NCBI RefSeq assembly: GCF_004345265.1
Contig: NZ_SLUM01000004.1
Location: 1 to 64,000, forward strand
Origin: Allofournierella massiliensis
Lineage (GTDB): Bacteria; Bacillota; Clostridia; Oscillospirales; Ruminococcaceae
Length of the DNA stretch: 64,000 bases
Direction of reading: 5' to 3'
Positions 42,976-59,017 of this stretch are shown here, one piece after another. Position 1 is the first letter of the stretch; each line of letters begins with the position of its first letter. The notes beneath the pieces are model-generated. The model was not told the origin of the DNA, ran no database searches, and saw nothing but the letters and a program-made list of their open reading frames with translations. The translations under genes were made by a program, and so were the position numbers.

Positions 42976-43740
42976 TTAAAAATAAGTGACCAGATCCAGT
43001 GCGGTTTCCAGCAGGTTGCGGCGCACGGTGTGCTGCCGATCCCAGCCGCGGCTGTCCCAGGTGTCGGTGCTCAGATCGTCGCCCGCGTAGAGCAGCTGGG
43101 CCAGCGGCAGACCGTGGAACTGGGCCGCGGCGAAAAAGCCCGCGCATTCCATCTCCACTGTCAGGCAGCCCTCGGCGGCCCGGCGGGCAATTTTGCCCTC
43201 GGTTTCCCGGTACAGGGCGTCGGTGGTCCAGGTCTTGCCCTCCAGCACCGGAACCCCCAGCGCCGCCAGTCCCCGGCGGGCGGCGGCAAGGCCCTCGGCG
43301 GGGCAGGCGGCTTCCCGGCCGGGCTCCAGATAGTGGTAGGAGGCGCCCTCGTCCCGCACGGCGCTCACCGGAAGGATGATCCGCCCCAGCTCAAGGCCGG
43401 GGGTCAGGCAGCCGGCGCCGCCGCAGACCACGAATTTCTCTGCACCCAGTGCATGCAGCTCTTCCAGTGTGCAGACCGCACCCGGCGAGGTGGCAAAGGG
43501 AAGAGCGACGCATACCGGCTCGCCACGCCGCTCCAGCCGGTAGATGGGCAGATCCACAATTTCGGAATGAAGATGGGCGATGGGGGAAAGGTTCTGTTCC
43601 CGCACCAGCTCCTCCAGTGCTTCCCGGAAGAAGGTGATCACGCATTTTTCCGGCAGCAGGGGAGCGTCGGGCTGCTCCGGGCAGAGTTTGGCCCGGCGGT
43701 CCGGGTCAAATTCCAGAATGGGAAAAGGGGAATGGTTCAT
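42976..43740 (-). CDS. Nucleoside phosphorylase (uridine phosphorylase-like)
   Basis: 254 aa, PNP_UDP fold: CGGAGCL, the VALPFATSPGAV region, and the MECAGFFAAA motif that contacts the ribose. Cleaves nucleosides with phosphate; base specificity cannot be told by eye. I chose ATG 43740 with ACGGAGG upstream; the frame runs 24 codons further through the promoter. Monocistronic. Confidence 0.88.
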   Translation of the reverse strand: MNHSPFPILEFDPDRRAKLCPEQPDAPLLPEKCVITFFREALEELVREQNLSPIAHLHSEIVDLPIYRLERRGEPVCVALPFATSPGAVCTLEELHALGAEKFVVCGGAGCLTPGLELGRIILPVSAVRDEGASYHYLEPGREAACPAEGLAAARRGLAALGVPVLEGKTWTTDALYRETEGKIARRAAEGCLTVEMECAGFFAAAQFHGLPLAQLLYAGDDLSTDTWDSRGWDRQHTVRRNLLETALDLVTYF

Positions 43741-43779
43741 TTGCGCGGCCTCCGTTTCGATTTCCTGTATTATTTCCAT

Positions 43780-43808
43780 ATTATAGAGAGCAGAAACGGT
43801 GCTGTCCA
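43780..43808 (-). promoter_or_regulatory. Promoter of the nucleoside phosphorylase gene
   Basis: Minus-strand TGGACA (43803-43808), 17-bp spacer, TATAAT (43780-43785). Back to back with the promoter at 43821. Confidence 0.6.
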
Positions 43809-43820
43809 GCAAAAAAAGAC

Positions 43821-43849
43821 TTGCAGCGAGGGCGAAAATGTGGTACCAT
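43821..43849 (+). promoter_or_regulatory. Promoter of the DUF2798 gene
   Basis: TTGCAG (43821-43826), 17-bp spacer, TACCAT (43844-43849), giving a leader of about 150 nt. Confidence 0.5.
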
Positions 43850-44006
43850 AGTCGACGCTGCCCAAAAACGGGCGGCGCGCAGAACGTTTGGTTTTATTGG
43901 AAACGACACCGGAGCAGCCCCGCTTTCGCGGCCTGCACGGCTAACGAACAACACAGCGTTGCGGACACACAAACATCCGAAAAAACAATGTGGAGGAGTA
44001 TTCGTT

Positions 44007-44489
44007 ATGCCGAAAACCAAACTGGAAAATGTTATTTTTACCCTGATGATGGCCTTTGTGATGGTCTATGCCATGATCTGCTACAACATTGCTTTGAATG
44101 TGGGCGGCATGAGCAATCAGGTCTTTGTCATGGCCTTTGGCGAGATGGTCATTATGTGGCCGGTGGCCTTCATTCTGGAGTTCTTTGTGGTGGAGCGCCT
44201 GTCCCAGAAGATGGCCTTCCGTCTGGTCACCCCCGGTTTGGATAAGCCGGTCTTTGTGATTCTGGCCATCTCCTGCATGATCGTCTGCCTGATGTGCCCC
44301 ATGATGAGTCTGGTGGCCACCATCCTGTTCAAGAATCCCGGCAGCCAGATTGTGGCCGTCTGGCTGCAGACCGCGGTGATGAATTTCCCTATGGCCCTGT
44401 GCTGGCAGGTGTTCCTTGCCGGCCCGCTGGTGCGCCTGGTGTTCCGGGTGCTGTTCCGCCGGGGCGAAAAGGCTGCGGTCAACGCATAA
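44007..44489 (+). CDS. DUF2798 family membrane protein
   Basis: 160 aa with four hydrophobic helices, made of two similar halves (TLMMAFVMVYAMICYN and the later VILAISCMIVCLMCP segment), each ending near a FNxPMA/AFGEMV-type stretch, as in DUF2798 proteins. Function unknown. ATG 44007 follows GGAGGAG. Monocistronic with a weak terminator. Confidence 0.8.
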   Translation: MPKTKLENVIFTLMMAFVMVYAMICYNIALNVGGMSNQVFVMAFGEMVIMWPVAFILEFFVVERLSQKMAFRLVTPGLDKPVFVILAISCMIVCLMCPMMSLVATILFKNPGSQIVAVWLQTAVMNFPMALCWQVFLAGPLVRLVFRVLFRRGEKAAVNA

Positions 44490-44503
44490 GACAATGAATT
44501 CAG

Positions 44504-44537
44504 GCGGGCGGTTCCTTTGCAGGGAGCCGCCCGCTTT
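44504..44537 (+). terminator. Probable terminator after the DUF2798 gene
   Basis: 12-bp GC-rich stem with a G-U pair (44504-44515 with about 44522-44534), then CTTTCT, a weak T run. Confidence 0.5.
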
Positions 44538-44554
44538 CTGTATACGGGGCGGGT

Positions 44555-44583
44555 TTGACAATTCCACTCAAACCTGATATATT
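44555..44583 (+). promoter_or_regulatory. Promoter of the Rrf2 regulator gene
   Basis: TTGACA (44555-44560), 17-bp spacer, TATATT (44578-44583), immediately followed by a palindromic operator. Confidence 0.75.
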
Positions 44584-44584
44584 T

Positions 44585-44607
44585 AACTATATCATTAAAG
44601 TATAGTT
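44585..44607. promoter_or_regulatory. Palindromic operator, probable Rrf2 autoregulation site
   Basis: Perfect inverted repeat AACTATA-9-TATAGTT directly after the -10, over the expected transcription start. Rrf2 proteins bind AT-rich dyads of this size, so autorepression is likely. Confidence 0.65.
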
Positions 44608-44672
44608 ATTGCGGGGCGCGGCCCTGCACGGCGGGCCCGGTTTTGCCGCCCGCGGGAAAGGAGAAGGCGTTT

Positions 44673-45089
44673 ATGCACATCACGCAGGAATCGGATTACG
44701 CCATCCGTATCATTTACTGCCTGGCCAAAAACCAAAAGAGGATGGACGCCCGCTCCATCAGCCAGGAGATGAGCGTTTCGCTGCGCTTTTCGCTGAAGAT
44801 TCTGGGCAAGCTGGTGGCCAGTGGTCTGGTGGCCAGCTTCAAGGGCAACCGGGGAGGCTACGAGCTGGCCCGGCCTGCGGCGGAAATCACCATGCTGGAT
44901 GTGATCCGTGCGGTGGAGGGGCCCTATCAGCTTTCCCGCTGCCTGGAGGAGTGCGGCGAGTGCAACCGGGGCGCCTCCGGTATCTGTGCCTTTCAGCAGG
45001 TGTTCCGGCGCATCAGCGAGCAGGTGAACCGGGAGCTGGGGGCGGTGGATTTCGCCCAGATCGTGGCAAGCGAGAACCAATGCCGCTGA
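44673..45089 (+). CDS. Rrf2-family transcriptional regulator (possible Fe-S sensor)
   Basis: 138 aa. N-terminal winged helix (ITQESDYAIRIIYCLAKN; SLRFSLKILGKL; GNRGGYELARP) and a cysteine group C90, C94, C97 and C105 where IscR/NsrR/RsrR carry cluster ligands. The spacing (Cx3Cx2Cx7C) differs from IscR, so the cofactor is uncertain. No isc or suf genes are adjacent; the only obvious target is its own promoter. ATG 44673 follows AAAGGAGAAGG. Confidence 0.9.
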   Translation: MHITQESDYAIRIIYCLAKNQKRMDARSISQEMSVSLRFSLKILGKLVASGLVASFKGNRGGYELARPAAEITMLDVIRAVEGPYQLSRCLEECGECNRGASGICAFQQVFRRISEQVNRELGAVDFAQIVASENQCR

Positions 45090-45105
45090 GAATCATCAAA
45101 AAGAT

Positions 45106-45145
45106 AACACCGGCCCGGGCGTATCATGCCTGGGCCGGTGTTTTT
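45106..45145 (+). terminator. Intrinsic terminator before rpoB
   Basis: 15-bp stem (45106-45120 with 45128-45142) and a T run. Confidence 0.8.
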
Positions 45146-45165
45146 AAAAAAAGCGAAAAAATGGC

Positions 45166-45194
45166 TTGACACCGGGCTTTTTGGCCATTATACT
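45166..45194 (+). promoter_or_regulatory. Promoter of rpoBC
   Basis: TTGACA (45166-45171), 17-bp spacer, TATACT (45189-45194), with a leader of about 160 nt before rpoB. Confidence 0.82.
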
Positions 45195-45360
45195 GTTATG
45201 GTATACCATAATTGGATCAACACGCCCTAAAAAAGGCAGCATGTACAAAAAACTCGCAAAAGTTTGTGAAAAATACACAAAACTCTGCGGGCCGTATCAC
45301 TGCCCCGGCGGGGCGTGCTCAATCATGTAAGTAGAAACAGGATAGGAGTGGAAGCTTTTT

Positions 45361-49176
<3,816 letters not shown>

Positions 49177-49269
49177 TCAAGCCGAGAGTGGTGTGCGGCG
49201 CGTTGAAACAGCGCGCCGCGCCCCCAAGCCCTCATTCATCGAAACATTAGAAAAGGAAGGGTTCGTTTA

Positions 49270-52875
<3,606 letters not shown>

Positions 52876-52905
52876 TTTTCGCCCGGTGCTCTGAATCGTT
52901 TTTGC

Positions 52906-52939
52906 GAAGTGCCGCCCTTTTGGGGGCGGCACTTCTTTT
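52906..52939 (+). terminator. Intrinsic terminator after rpoC
   Basis: Perfect 12-bp stem (52906-52917 with 52924-52935), then TTTTG. Confidence 0.78.
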
Positions 52940-53042
52940 GCGAAAACGGCTGTTTTGCAGCGGCGGGGGGCAGGGAAAAGCCCTTTACAGGCGCAGAAAA
53001 TAAAATTTCAGTGAATCAACCAAGTTTTTTTCGAAAATACTG

Positions 53043-53071
53043 TTGACATACACAAAGCTAGTGTGTAAAAT
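53043..53071 (+). promoter_or_regulatory. Promoter of the str operon
   Basis: TTGACA (53043-53048), 17-bp spacer, TAAAAT (53066-53071). Confidence 0.75.
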
Positions 53072-53078
53072 AAAAACT

Positions 53079-53142
53079 GTTGCGCCGGTCATGGCGCAAC
53101 TATGCCTGTTTGATGTTATGGCGGCTTGCCGCTTTAACATAA
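53079..53142 (+). promoter_or_regulatory. Two hairpins in the str-operon leader
   Basis: Hairpin 1 is GTTGCGCC-6-GGCGCAAC (about 53079-53100). Hairpin 2 is TGTTA-GCGGC with GCCGC-TAACA (about 53112-53142), ending just before the rpsL ribosome site. Neither has a T run. They could be a ribosomal-protein autoregulation site. Confidence 0.5.
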
Positions 53143-53166
53143 ATAATTTGAAGAAAGGAGAACAAA

Positions 53167-53595
53167 ATGCCTACTTTTAACCAGCTTGTACGCAAAGGCC
53201 GTGAGGTGTCTGTCCGCAAGTCTACCGCTCCTGCTCTGCAGAAGAGCTACAACTCTCTGGACAAGTCTTACAGCGACGCTAACAGCCCCCAGAAGCGTGG
53301 TGTATGCACCGCTGTTCGTACCATGACCCCCAAGAAGCCCAACTCTGCTCTGCGTAAGGTAGCCCGTGTAAAGCTCACGAATGGTATTGAGGTAACCTCT
53401 TACATTCCTGGCATCGGCCACAACCTGCAGGAGCACAGCGTAGTACTGATTCGTGGCGGCCGTGTTAAGGACCTGCCCGGTGTTCGTTACCACATTATCC
53501 GTGGTACTCTGGATACCCAGGGTGTGGCCAACCGTAACCAGGCCCGCTCCAAGTACGGCGCGAAGCGCCCCAAGGCCGGTGCTAAGAAGAAGTAA
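53167..53595 (+). CDS. rpsL: 30S ribosomal protein S12
   Basis: 142 aa, complete, with the decoding-site segments [15 protein letters not shown] and [11 protein letters not shown]. The streptomycin-resistance lysine position (KKPN) is wild type. First gene of rpsL-rpsG-fusA-tuf, strong codon bias, AAAGGAGAA before the ATG. Confidence 0.98.
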   Translation: MPTFNQLVRKGREVSVRKSTAPALQKSYNSLDKSYSDANSPQKRGVCTAVRTMTPKKPNSALRKVARVKLTNGIEVTSYIPGIGHNLQEHSVVLIRGGRVKDLPGVRYHIIRGTLDTQGVANRNQARSKYGAKRPKAGAKKK

Positions 53596-53710
53596 TTAAC
53601 GTTTACCCCGCCATCAAAGGCGTCTTTATATAAGGCCTCTTTGCATGGCACAACGGGAGTTTATTGCTTTCGAGTACCGATGATATCATTCTGTGAAGGA
53701 GGGAAGAAAG

Positions 53711-54181
53711 ATGCCTAGAAGAGGTAACATTGCTAAGCGGGACGTTCTGGCTGACCCGCTGTACAATTCCAAGATGGTGACCCGCTTGATCAACAGCATC
53801 ATGCTGGACGGCAAGAAGGGCGTCGCTCAGAAAATCGTTTACGATGCGTTCGAGATCGTAAAGGAGAAGTCCGGTAACGATCCCCTGGAGATGTTCGAAA
53901 AAGCTCTGGAGAACATCATGCCCAGCCTGGAAGTTAAGGCCCGCCGCGTTGGTGGTTCCACCTACCAGGTGCCTGTTGAGGTTCGTGCCGAGCGCCGTGA
54001 GACCCTGGGTCTGCGCTGGCTCACCACTTACTCTCGCGCCCGCAGCGAGCGCACCATGCGTGAGCGTCTGGCCAACGAGATCATGGATGCCGTGAACAAC
54101 ACCGGTAACGCCGTGAAGAAGCGTGAGGACACTCACAAGATGGCCGAGGCCAACAAGGCTTTCGCCCATTACCGTTATTGA
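53711..54181 (+). CDS. rpsG: 30S ribosomal protein S7
   Basis: 156 aa, standard length starting [11 protein letters not shown] chose ATG 53711 after GGAGGGAAGAAAG; the frame is open 6 codons upstream. The 115-bp gap after rpsL contains a GGCGTC...GGCCTC-type partial dyad, where S7 feedback sites lie in other bacteria. I cannot confirm one here. Confidence 0.97.
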   Translation: MPRRGNIAKRDVLADPLYNSKMVTRLINSIMLDGKKGVAQKIVYDAFEIVKEKSGNDPLEMFEKALENIMPSLEVKARRVGGSTYQVPVEVRAERRETLGLRWLTTYSRARSERTMRERLANEIMDAVNNTGNAVKKREDTHKMAEANKAFAHYRY

Positions 54182-54208
54182 TCCGCCCTGTATATATAGG
54201 AGGTTAAT

Positions 54209-56329
54209 ATGCCAAGAGACGTTTCTCTGGAAATGACCAGAAACATCGGCATTATGGCGCACATCGACGCCGGCAAGACCACCACCACCGAGCGTATCCT
54301 GTATTACACTGGTGTTAACCACAAGATCGGTGAAACGCACGATGGCGCGGCTACCATGGACTGGATGGCGCAGGAGCAGGAGCGTGGTATTACCATTACT
54401 TCTGCTGCTACCACCTGCTACTGGAGCCACACGGAACTGCTGAACGATCCCGCCAAGGCCAAGAAGAACCGGCATCGGATCAACATCATCGACACCCCCG
54501 GCCACGTGGACTTCACCGTTGAGGTAGAACGTTCTCTGCGTGTTCTGGACGGTTCTGTTACCGTTCTGTGCGCCAAGGGCGGCGTTGAGCCCCAGTCCGA
54601 GACTGTTTGGCGCCAGGCCGACAAGTATCACGTACCCCGCATGGCTTACGTGAACAAGATGGACATCATGGGCGCCGATTTCTACCGCGTTGTGAAGATG
54701 ATGCGCGAGCGTCTGAAGTGCAATGCTGTGCCCATCCAGCTGCCCATCGGCAAGGAAGACGAGTTCAAGGGCATCATCGATCTGATCGATATGCAGGCGG
54801 ACGTCTACTACGACGATATGGGTAAGGATATCCGCGTGGAGCCCATCCCCGAGGATATGCGTGAGCTGGCCGAGCAGTATCGTGCCGAAATGCTGGAGGC
54901 TATTGCCGAAGGCGACGAAGAGCTGATGATGAAGTACCTGGACGGCGAAGAGCTGACCAAGGAAGAAATCAAGAAGGCTCTGCGTAAGGAAACCATCGCC
55001 AACACCGTGGTTCCCGTTACCTGCGGTACTTCCTACCGCAACAAGGGCGTTCAGAAGCTGCTGGACGCCATCGTGGATTACATGCCCGCTCCCACCGATA
55101 TCGAGGACATCAAGGGCGTGGATCCCGAGACCGGCGAGGAGACCAGCCGTCCTTCCGACGACAACGCTCCCTTCGCCGCTCTGGCTTTCAAGATCGCGAC
55201 CGACCCGTTCGTTGGTAAGCTGTGCTTCTTCCGCGTATACTCCGGTATGGTGGAAGCCGGCACCACCGTTTACAACTCCGTGAAGGAGAACAACGAGCGT
55301 ATGGGCCGCATCCTGCAGATGCACGCAAACCATCGTCAGGACATCGAGGTCTGCTACGCCGGTGATATCGCCGCCGCTGTTGGCCTGAAGAACACCACCA
55401 CTGGTGACACCCTGTGCGATCCCAAGCATCCCGTCATCCTGGAGAGCATGGAGTTCCCCGAGCCTGTTATCCGCGTTGCCATCGAGCCCAAGACCAAGGC
55501 TGGTCAGGAGAAGATGGGCATTGCGCTGAACAAGCTGGCTGAAGAGGACCCCACCTTCCGTACCTGGACCGACGAGGAGACCGGCCAGACCATCATCGCC
55601 GGCATGGGCGAGCTGCATCTGGAAATCATTGTTGACCGTCTGCTGCGTGAGTTCAAGGTAGAAGCCAACGTGGGTGCTCCCCAGGTTGCTTACCGCGAAT
55701 GCATCCGCCGTGCGGCCAGCTCCAACACCAAGTACGCCCGTCAGTCCGGTGGTAAGGGTCAGTATGGTCATTGTATCATCGACATCGAGCCCAACGAGGC
55801 CGGCAAGGGCTACGAGTTCATCAACGCCGTTGTTGGCGGTGATGTTCCCAAGGAGTTCATCCCCGCGATCGATCAGGGTATCCAGGGCGCTATGAAGGCC
55901 GGTATCCTGGCCGGTTACCCGGTGGAGGACGTGAAGGTCACCCTGAAGGGCGGTTCTTACCACGAGGTCGACTCCTCTGAGATGGCCTTTAAGATTGCCG
56001 GTTCCATGGCGTTCAAGGACGCTATGGCCAAGGCGGATCCCGCTATCATGGAGCCCATCATGAAGGTTGCTGTTATCGTTCCCGACGAGTACATGGGCGA
56101 CGTTATCGGCGATCTGAACTCCCGTCGCGGTCAGATCCAGGGCATGGAGGCTCTGTCTGGTTCTCAGCAGATCAACGCCTTCGTTCCCCTGTCCAACATG
56201 TTCGGTTACTCCACCGACCTGCGTTCCAAGACCCAGGGCCGCGGTCAGTATTCCATGGAGCCCAGCCACTACGCTGAGGTACCCAAGAATATTGCCGAGA
56301 GCATCATGGCTGGCCGCAACAAGGAGTAA
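54209..56329 (+). CDS. fusA: Elongation factor G
   Basis: 706 aa translational GTPase. G1 [15 protein letters not shown]3 DTPGHVDF, G4 NKMD, and five domains through [14 protein letters not shown]. The G domain carries a short insertion before DTPGH (around residues 70-90, with [13 protein letters not shown]) compared with E. coli EF-G. Drives translocation. AGGAGG before ATG. Confidence 0.97.
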   Translation: MPRDVSLEMTRNIGIMAHIDAGKTTTTERILYYTGVNHKIGETHDGAATMDWMAQEQERGITITSAATTCYWSHTELLNDPAKAKKNRHRINIIDTPGHVDFTVEVERSLRVLDGSVTVLCAKGGVEPQSETVWRQADKYHVPRMAYVNKMDIMGADFYRVVKMMRERLKCNAVPIQLPIGKEDEFKGIIDLIDMQADVYYDDMGKDIRVEPIPEDMRELAEQYRAEMLEAIAEGDEELMMKYLDGEELTKEEIKKALRKETIANTVVPVTCGTSYRNKGVQKLLDAIVDYMPAPTDIEDIKGVDPETGEETSRPSDDNAPFAALAFKIATDPFVGKLCFFRVYSGMVEAGTTVYNSVKENNERMGRILQMHANHRQDIEVCYAGDIAAAVGLKNTTTGDTLCDPKHPVILESMEFPEPVIRVAIEPKTKAGQEKMGIALNKLAEEDPTFRTWTDEETGQTIIAGMGELHLEIIVDRLLREFKVEANVGAPQVAYRECIRRAASSNTKYARQSGGKGQYGHCIIDIEPNEAGKGYEFINAVVGGDVPKEFIPAIDQGIQGAMKAGILAGYPVEDVKVTLKGGSYHEVDSSEMAFKIAGSMAFKDAMAKADPAIMEPIMKVAVIVPDEYMGDVIGDLNSRRGQIQGMEALSGSQQINAFVPLSNMFGYSTDLRSKTQGRGQYSMEPSHYAEVPKNIAESIMAGRNKE

Positions 56330-56339
56330 ATAAAACCAG

Positions 56340-56398
56340 AGATTTGCCGCATGGGCGTATCCATGCGGCAAATCATCAAAAATCTCTTGATTTTTGAC
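56340..56398 (+). terminator. Two hairpins between fusA and tuf
   Basis: A perfect 14-bp hairpin without T run (about 56340-56371), then TCAAAAATC-4-GATTTTTGA (56377-56398), an AT-rich stem ending in T5. They may partly terminate or process the message. Confidence 0.5.
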
Positions 56399-56415
56399 GT
56401 TGGTTTTAGTATTAT
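56387..56415 (+). promoter_or_regulatory. Possible internal promoter of tuf
   Basis: TTGATT (56387-56392), 17-bp spacer, TATTAT (56410-56415), overlapping the AT-rich hairpin. Confidence 0.4.
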
Positions 56416-56456
56416 AACCTTAGGCTCTATGGTTTAAAAAAAGGAGGACAATTAAA

Positions 56457-57659
56457 ATGGCAAAAGCTAAGTTTGAGCGCAGCAAGCCTCATATTAACAT
56501 TGGCACCATCGGTCACGTTGACCACGGCAAGACCACTCTGACCGCCGCTATCACCAAGGTTCTGGCGATGAAGGGCGACGCCGAGTTCACCGATTACGCC
56601 AACATCGATAAGGCTCCCGAGGAGCGCGAGCGTGGTATCACCATCAACACCTCTCACGTTGAGTACGAGACCGACAACCGTCACTACGCTCACGTGGACT
56701 GCCCGGGCCACGCCGACTACGTTAAGAACATGATCACCGGTGCTGCCCAGATGGACGGCGCTATCCTGGTGGTTTCTTCCGCTGATGGCCCCATGCCTCA
56801 GACCCGCGAGCACATCCTGCTGTCCCGTCAGGTTGGCGTTCCCTACATCGTTGTTTTCATGAACAAGGTTGACCAGGTGGACGACCCCGAGCTGCTGGAT
56901 CTGGTTGAGATGGAGATCCGCGATCTGCTGAGCGAGTACGACTTCCCCGGCGACGACACCCCCATCATCAAGGGTTCCGCTCTGGCCGTTCTGGAGAGCA
57001 CCAGCACCGACATCAACGCTCCCGAGTACAAGTGCATTCTGGACCTGATGGACGCTGTTGACAACTACATCCCCACTCCCGATCGTATGGCTGACAAGCC
57101 CTTCCTGATGCCCGTTGAGGACGTGTTCACCATCACCGGCCGCGGCACCGTGGCTACCGGTCGTGTTGAGCAGGGCCAGATCAAGGTTGGCGAGGAAGTT
57201 GAGATCGTTGGTCTGAAGGACGAGAAGAGCAAGACCACCGTTACCGGTCTGGAGATGTTCCGCAAGCTGCTGGACTTCGCCGAGGCTGGCGACAACGTTG
57301 GTGCTCTGCTGCGTGGCGTTCAGCGCTCCGACATCGAGCGTGGCCAGGTTCTGGCTAAGCCCGGCAGCATTCATCCTCACACCAAGTTCCAGGGCCACGT
57401 TTACATCCTGAAGAAGGATGAAGGCGGCCGTCACACCCCCTTCTTCAACAACTACCGTCCTCAGTTCTACTTCCGTACCACCGACGTTACCGGCGTTATC
57501 ACTCTGCCCGAAGGCACCGAGATGTGCATGCCCGGCGATAACGTTGATATGGACGTTGAGCTGATCACCCCCATCGCCATGGACGAAGGCCTGCGTTTCG
57601 CTATCCGTGAGGGTGGCCGCACCGTTGGTTCCGGCGTTGTTTCCAAGATCTACGAGTAA
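56457..57659 (+). CDS. tuf: Elongation factor Tu
   Basis: 400 aa GTPase delivering aminoacyl-tRNA. G1 [10 protein letters not shown]2 threonine in RGITIN, G3 DCPGHADY, G4 NKVD, G5 GSAL, then two beta-barrel domains. Extreme codon bias, as expected for the most abundant protein. AAAGGAGG before ATG. Confidence 0.98.
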   Translation: MAKAKFERSKPHINIGTIGHVDHGKTTLTAAITKVLAMKGDAEFTDYANIDKAPEERERGITINTSHVEYETDNRHYAHVDCPGHADYVKNMITGAAQMDGAILVVSSADGPMPQTREHILLSRQVGVPYIVVFMNKVDQVDDPELLDLVEMEIRDLLSEYDFPGDDTPIIKGSALAVLESTSTDINAPEYKCILDLMDAVDNYIPTPDRMADKPFLMPVEDVFTITGRGTVATGRVEQGQIKVGEEVEIVGLKDEKSKTTVTGLEMFRKLLDFAEAGDNVGALLRGVQRSDIERGQVLAKPGSIHPHTKFQGHVYILKKDEGGRHTPFFNNYRPQFYFRTTDVTGVITLPEGTEMCMPGDNVDMDVELITPIAMDEGLRFAIREGGRTVGSGVVSKIYE

Positions 57660-57688
57660 TCTTTGATTCTCTGATTTTGTGAGCTTCA

Positions 57689-57720
57689 AAGCCCCCCGCT
57701 GCAAAGCGGGGGGCTTTTTT
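57689..57720 (+). terminator. Intrinsic terminator after tuf
   Basis: Perfect 12-bp GC-rich stem (57689-57700 with 57705-57716) and a T run. Confidence 0.85.
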
Positions 57721-57731
57721 GCGCAAAAAAA

Positions 57732-58130
57732 CCGCGGCAGAAGGCCGGTGTGGCATAAGAAAACGACGGTTCTGCCTTAGGATTTTGACGCAAAAAATGT
57801 TCAAAGGGGCAGGCAAGCCACTAAGGCTTGCCTGCCCCTTTTCGCACTTTCTGCATCCAAAATCCTGGGGCAGAACTGCACAGCACCGGAAAAGAGCTGA
57901 TTTTGATGGGAGTGAAAGGAAAAGACCCGCAGTGGGCTGCGGGCGCGTCAATCGTGCGCCCGCCCTGCTTCGCAGATCGCCCTGGCCGGTCGAAGAACCT
58001 ACCGGGTTCTTCGCGGCTTGCACCGCCCCGGCACCCTTGGTGGTTGTCAAGGGGATTTGACGCTGCAATCCCGCAAAAGCGGGCCTTTTCCGGTGTTGTT
58101 TTCTTATGTCACGCCGGCTAAAAGCCGCGG
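57732..58130 (+). ncRNA. Candidate structured RNA or miniature inverted-repeat element
   Basis: A 399-bp stretch without a convincing gene, closed by 33-bp imperfect inverted ends: CCGCGG at 57732-57737 and 58125-58130, plus a 21-bp arm (57744-57764 with 58098-58118, two mismatches). Nested inside are a 19-bp stem (57769-57787 with 57858-57876, two mismatches) around a perfect 16-bp hairpin (57804-57819 with 57825-57840), an 11-bp stem (57884-57894 with 58085-58095), and small GC hairpins (57926-57943, about 57990-58014, 58070-58083). All four mismatches become G-U pairs if the plus strand is transcribed. No promoter is visible, so readthrough from tuf would be needed. The alternative is a MITE-like repeat. 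Confidence 0.55.
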
Positions 58131-58160
58131 CTATAGAATGCTGTGTTTGCAGATTGATTT

Positions 58161-58223
58161 GTGAAGCGGGAAAACACTGTTCTGCTTCACGGAGTCAAAC
58201 CGGGAATCGGAAGATGCCCGGTT
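58161..58223 (+). other. Two further hairpins right of the structured element
   Basis: GTGAAGC (58161-58167) pairs with GCTTCAC (58184-58190), extendable with G-U pairs. AACCGGG (58198-58204) pairs with CCCGGTT (58217-58223). They lie between the structured element and the 3' end of the glycosylase gene and may belong to either. The remaining bases to 58304 hold nothing I can name. Confidence 0.4.
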
Positions 58224-58304
58224 CCGGTGGAGGAAATATCCGCAGGAGTGAAGAGCTCCGTAAGAAGAAATTCCCCGGAAGAAACAGAGAAGGGCAGGGG
58301 AATG

Positions 58305-58871
58305 TCAGTAGGTGTGATCGCACACCTTGCCGATCATCTCCCGCAGAGCGACGAAGTCCCCAAAGGCCATAGGCTTCTGCTTGGGATTGCGCAGCAGAGC
58401 AGCAGGGTGCAGGGTTGCCATGAAGAGAACACCGTTCTTTTCGATGAACTGACCGTGTTCCTTGGTCACGGAGAAGTCCGGCCGGATCAGCCGCTGGGCG
58501 GCAATGCGGCCCAGGCAGACTACGATTTTGGGGCGGATCAGCCGGAACTGCTCCCGCAGCCAAGGCAGGCAGGCATCCCATTCCTCCGGCAGAGGATCCC
58601 GGTTCTGGGGCGGGCGACATTTCACGATGTTGGCGATAAAGACGTTTTTCTCCCGGGAGAGATCCACCGCTTCCAGATACTGATCCAGCAGCTTGCCGCT
58701 GCGGCCCACAAAGGGCAGGCCCTGTTCATCCTCATTCTGGCCGGGGCCCTCACCGATGAACATGACCTCGGCAGTGGGGCTGCCCATGCCGAACACCACG
58801 TTGTGGCGGGTCTCACACAGGCCGCATTTGCGGCAGGCCAGACATTCCTGCTTCAGGGATTCAAAATCCAT
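58305..58871 (-). CDS. Family 4 uracil-DNA glycosylase
   Basis: 188 aa. Iron-sulfur type UDG: motif [20 protein letters not shown] near 40-59, cluster cysteines among C10, C13, C16 and C19 plus C85 and C101, and the late motif [12 protein letters not shown]. Removes uracil from DNA. I chose ATG 58871 because the family begins with [10 protein letters not shown]-like sequence and GAGGTG lies upstream. Divergent from pduL. No clear terminator follows on the minus strand. Confidence 0.92.
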   Translation of the reverse strand: MDFESLKQECLACRKCGLCETRHNVVFGMGSPTAEVMFIGEGPGQNEDEQGLPFVGRSGKLLDQYLEAVDLSREKNVFIANIVKCRPPQNRDPLPEEWDACLPWLREQFRLIRPKIVVCLGRIAAQRLIRPDFSVTKEHGQFIEKNGVLFMATLHPAALLRNPKQKPMAFGDFVALREMIGKVCDHTY

Positions 58872-58913
58872 CCACGGCACCTCGCTTTGCTGATTGCAGT
58901 TTGTTATAAAAAT

Positions 58914-58943
58914 ATTATAGCACAAATGGGCGGTTTTTGTCTT
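58914..58943 (-). promoter_or_regulatory. Promoter of the uracil-DNA glycosylase gene
   Basis: Minus-strand AAGACA (58938-58943), 18-bp spacer, TATAAT (58914-58919). The -35 overlaps the pduL -35. Confidence 0.45.
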
Positions 58944-58970
58944 GAAGTTTTGATTGGCGCTTGATACAAT
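58942..58970 (+). promoter_or_regulatory. Promoter of pduL
   Basis: TTGAAG (58942-58947), 17-bp spacer, TACAAT (58965-58970). Confidence 0.6.
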
Positions 58971-59017
58971 AAATATGAGCGGCCGGAACGTATCCGACCC
59001 AAGGGAGGAAATGACAT

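Noticed and set aside
57601-58121. Small open frames within the tuf-glycosylase gap on both strands
   Set aside because: They lie on top of long inverted repeats and terminator stems, lack ribosome sites and show no recognisable protein features.
57732-58130. Reading the structured gap as RNase P RNA, tmRNA or SRP RNA
   Set aside because: The universally conserved core motifs I looked for on both strands (for example GAGGAAAGTCC of RNase P, or a tRNA-like end of tmRNA) are absent.
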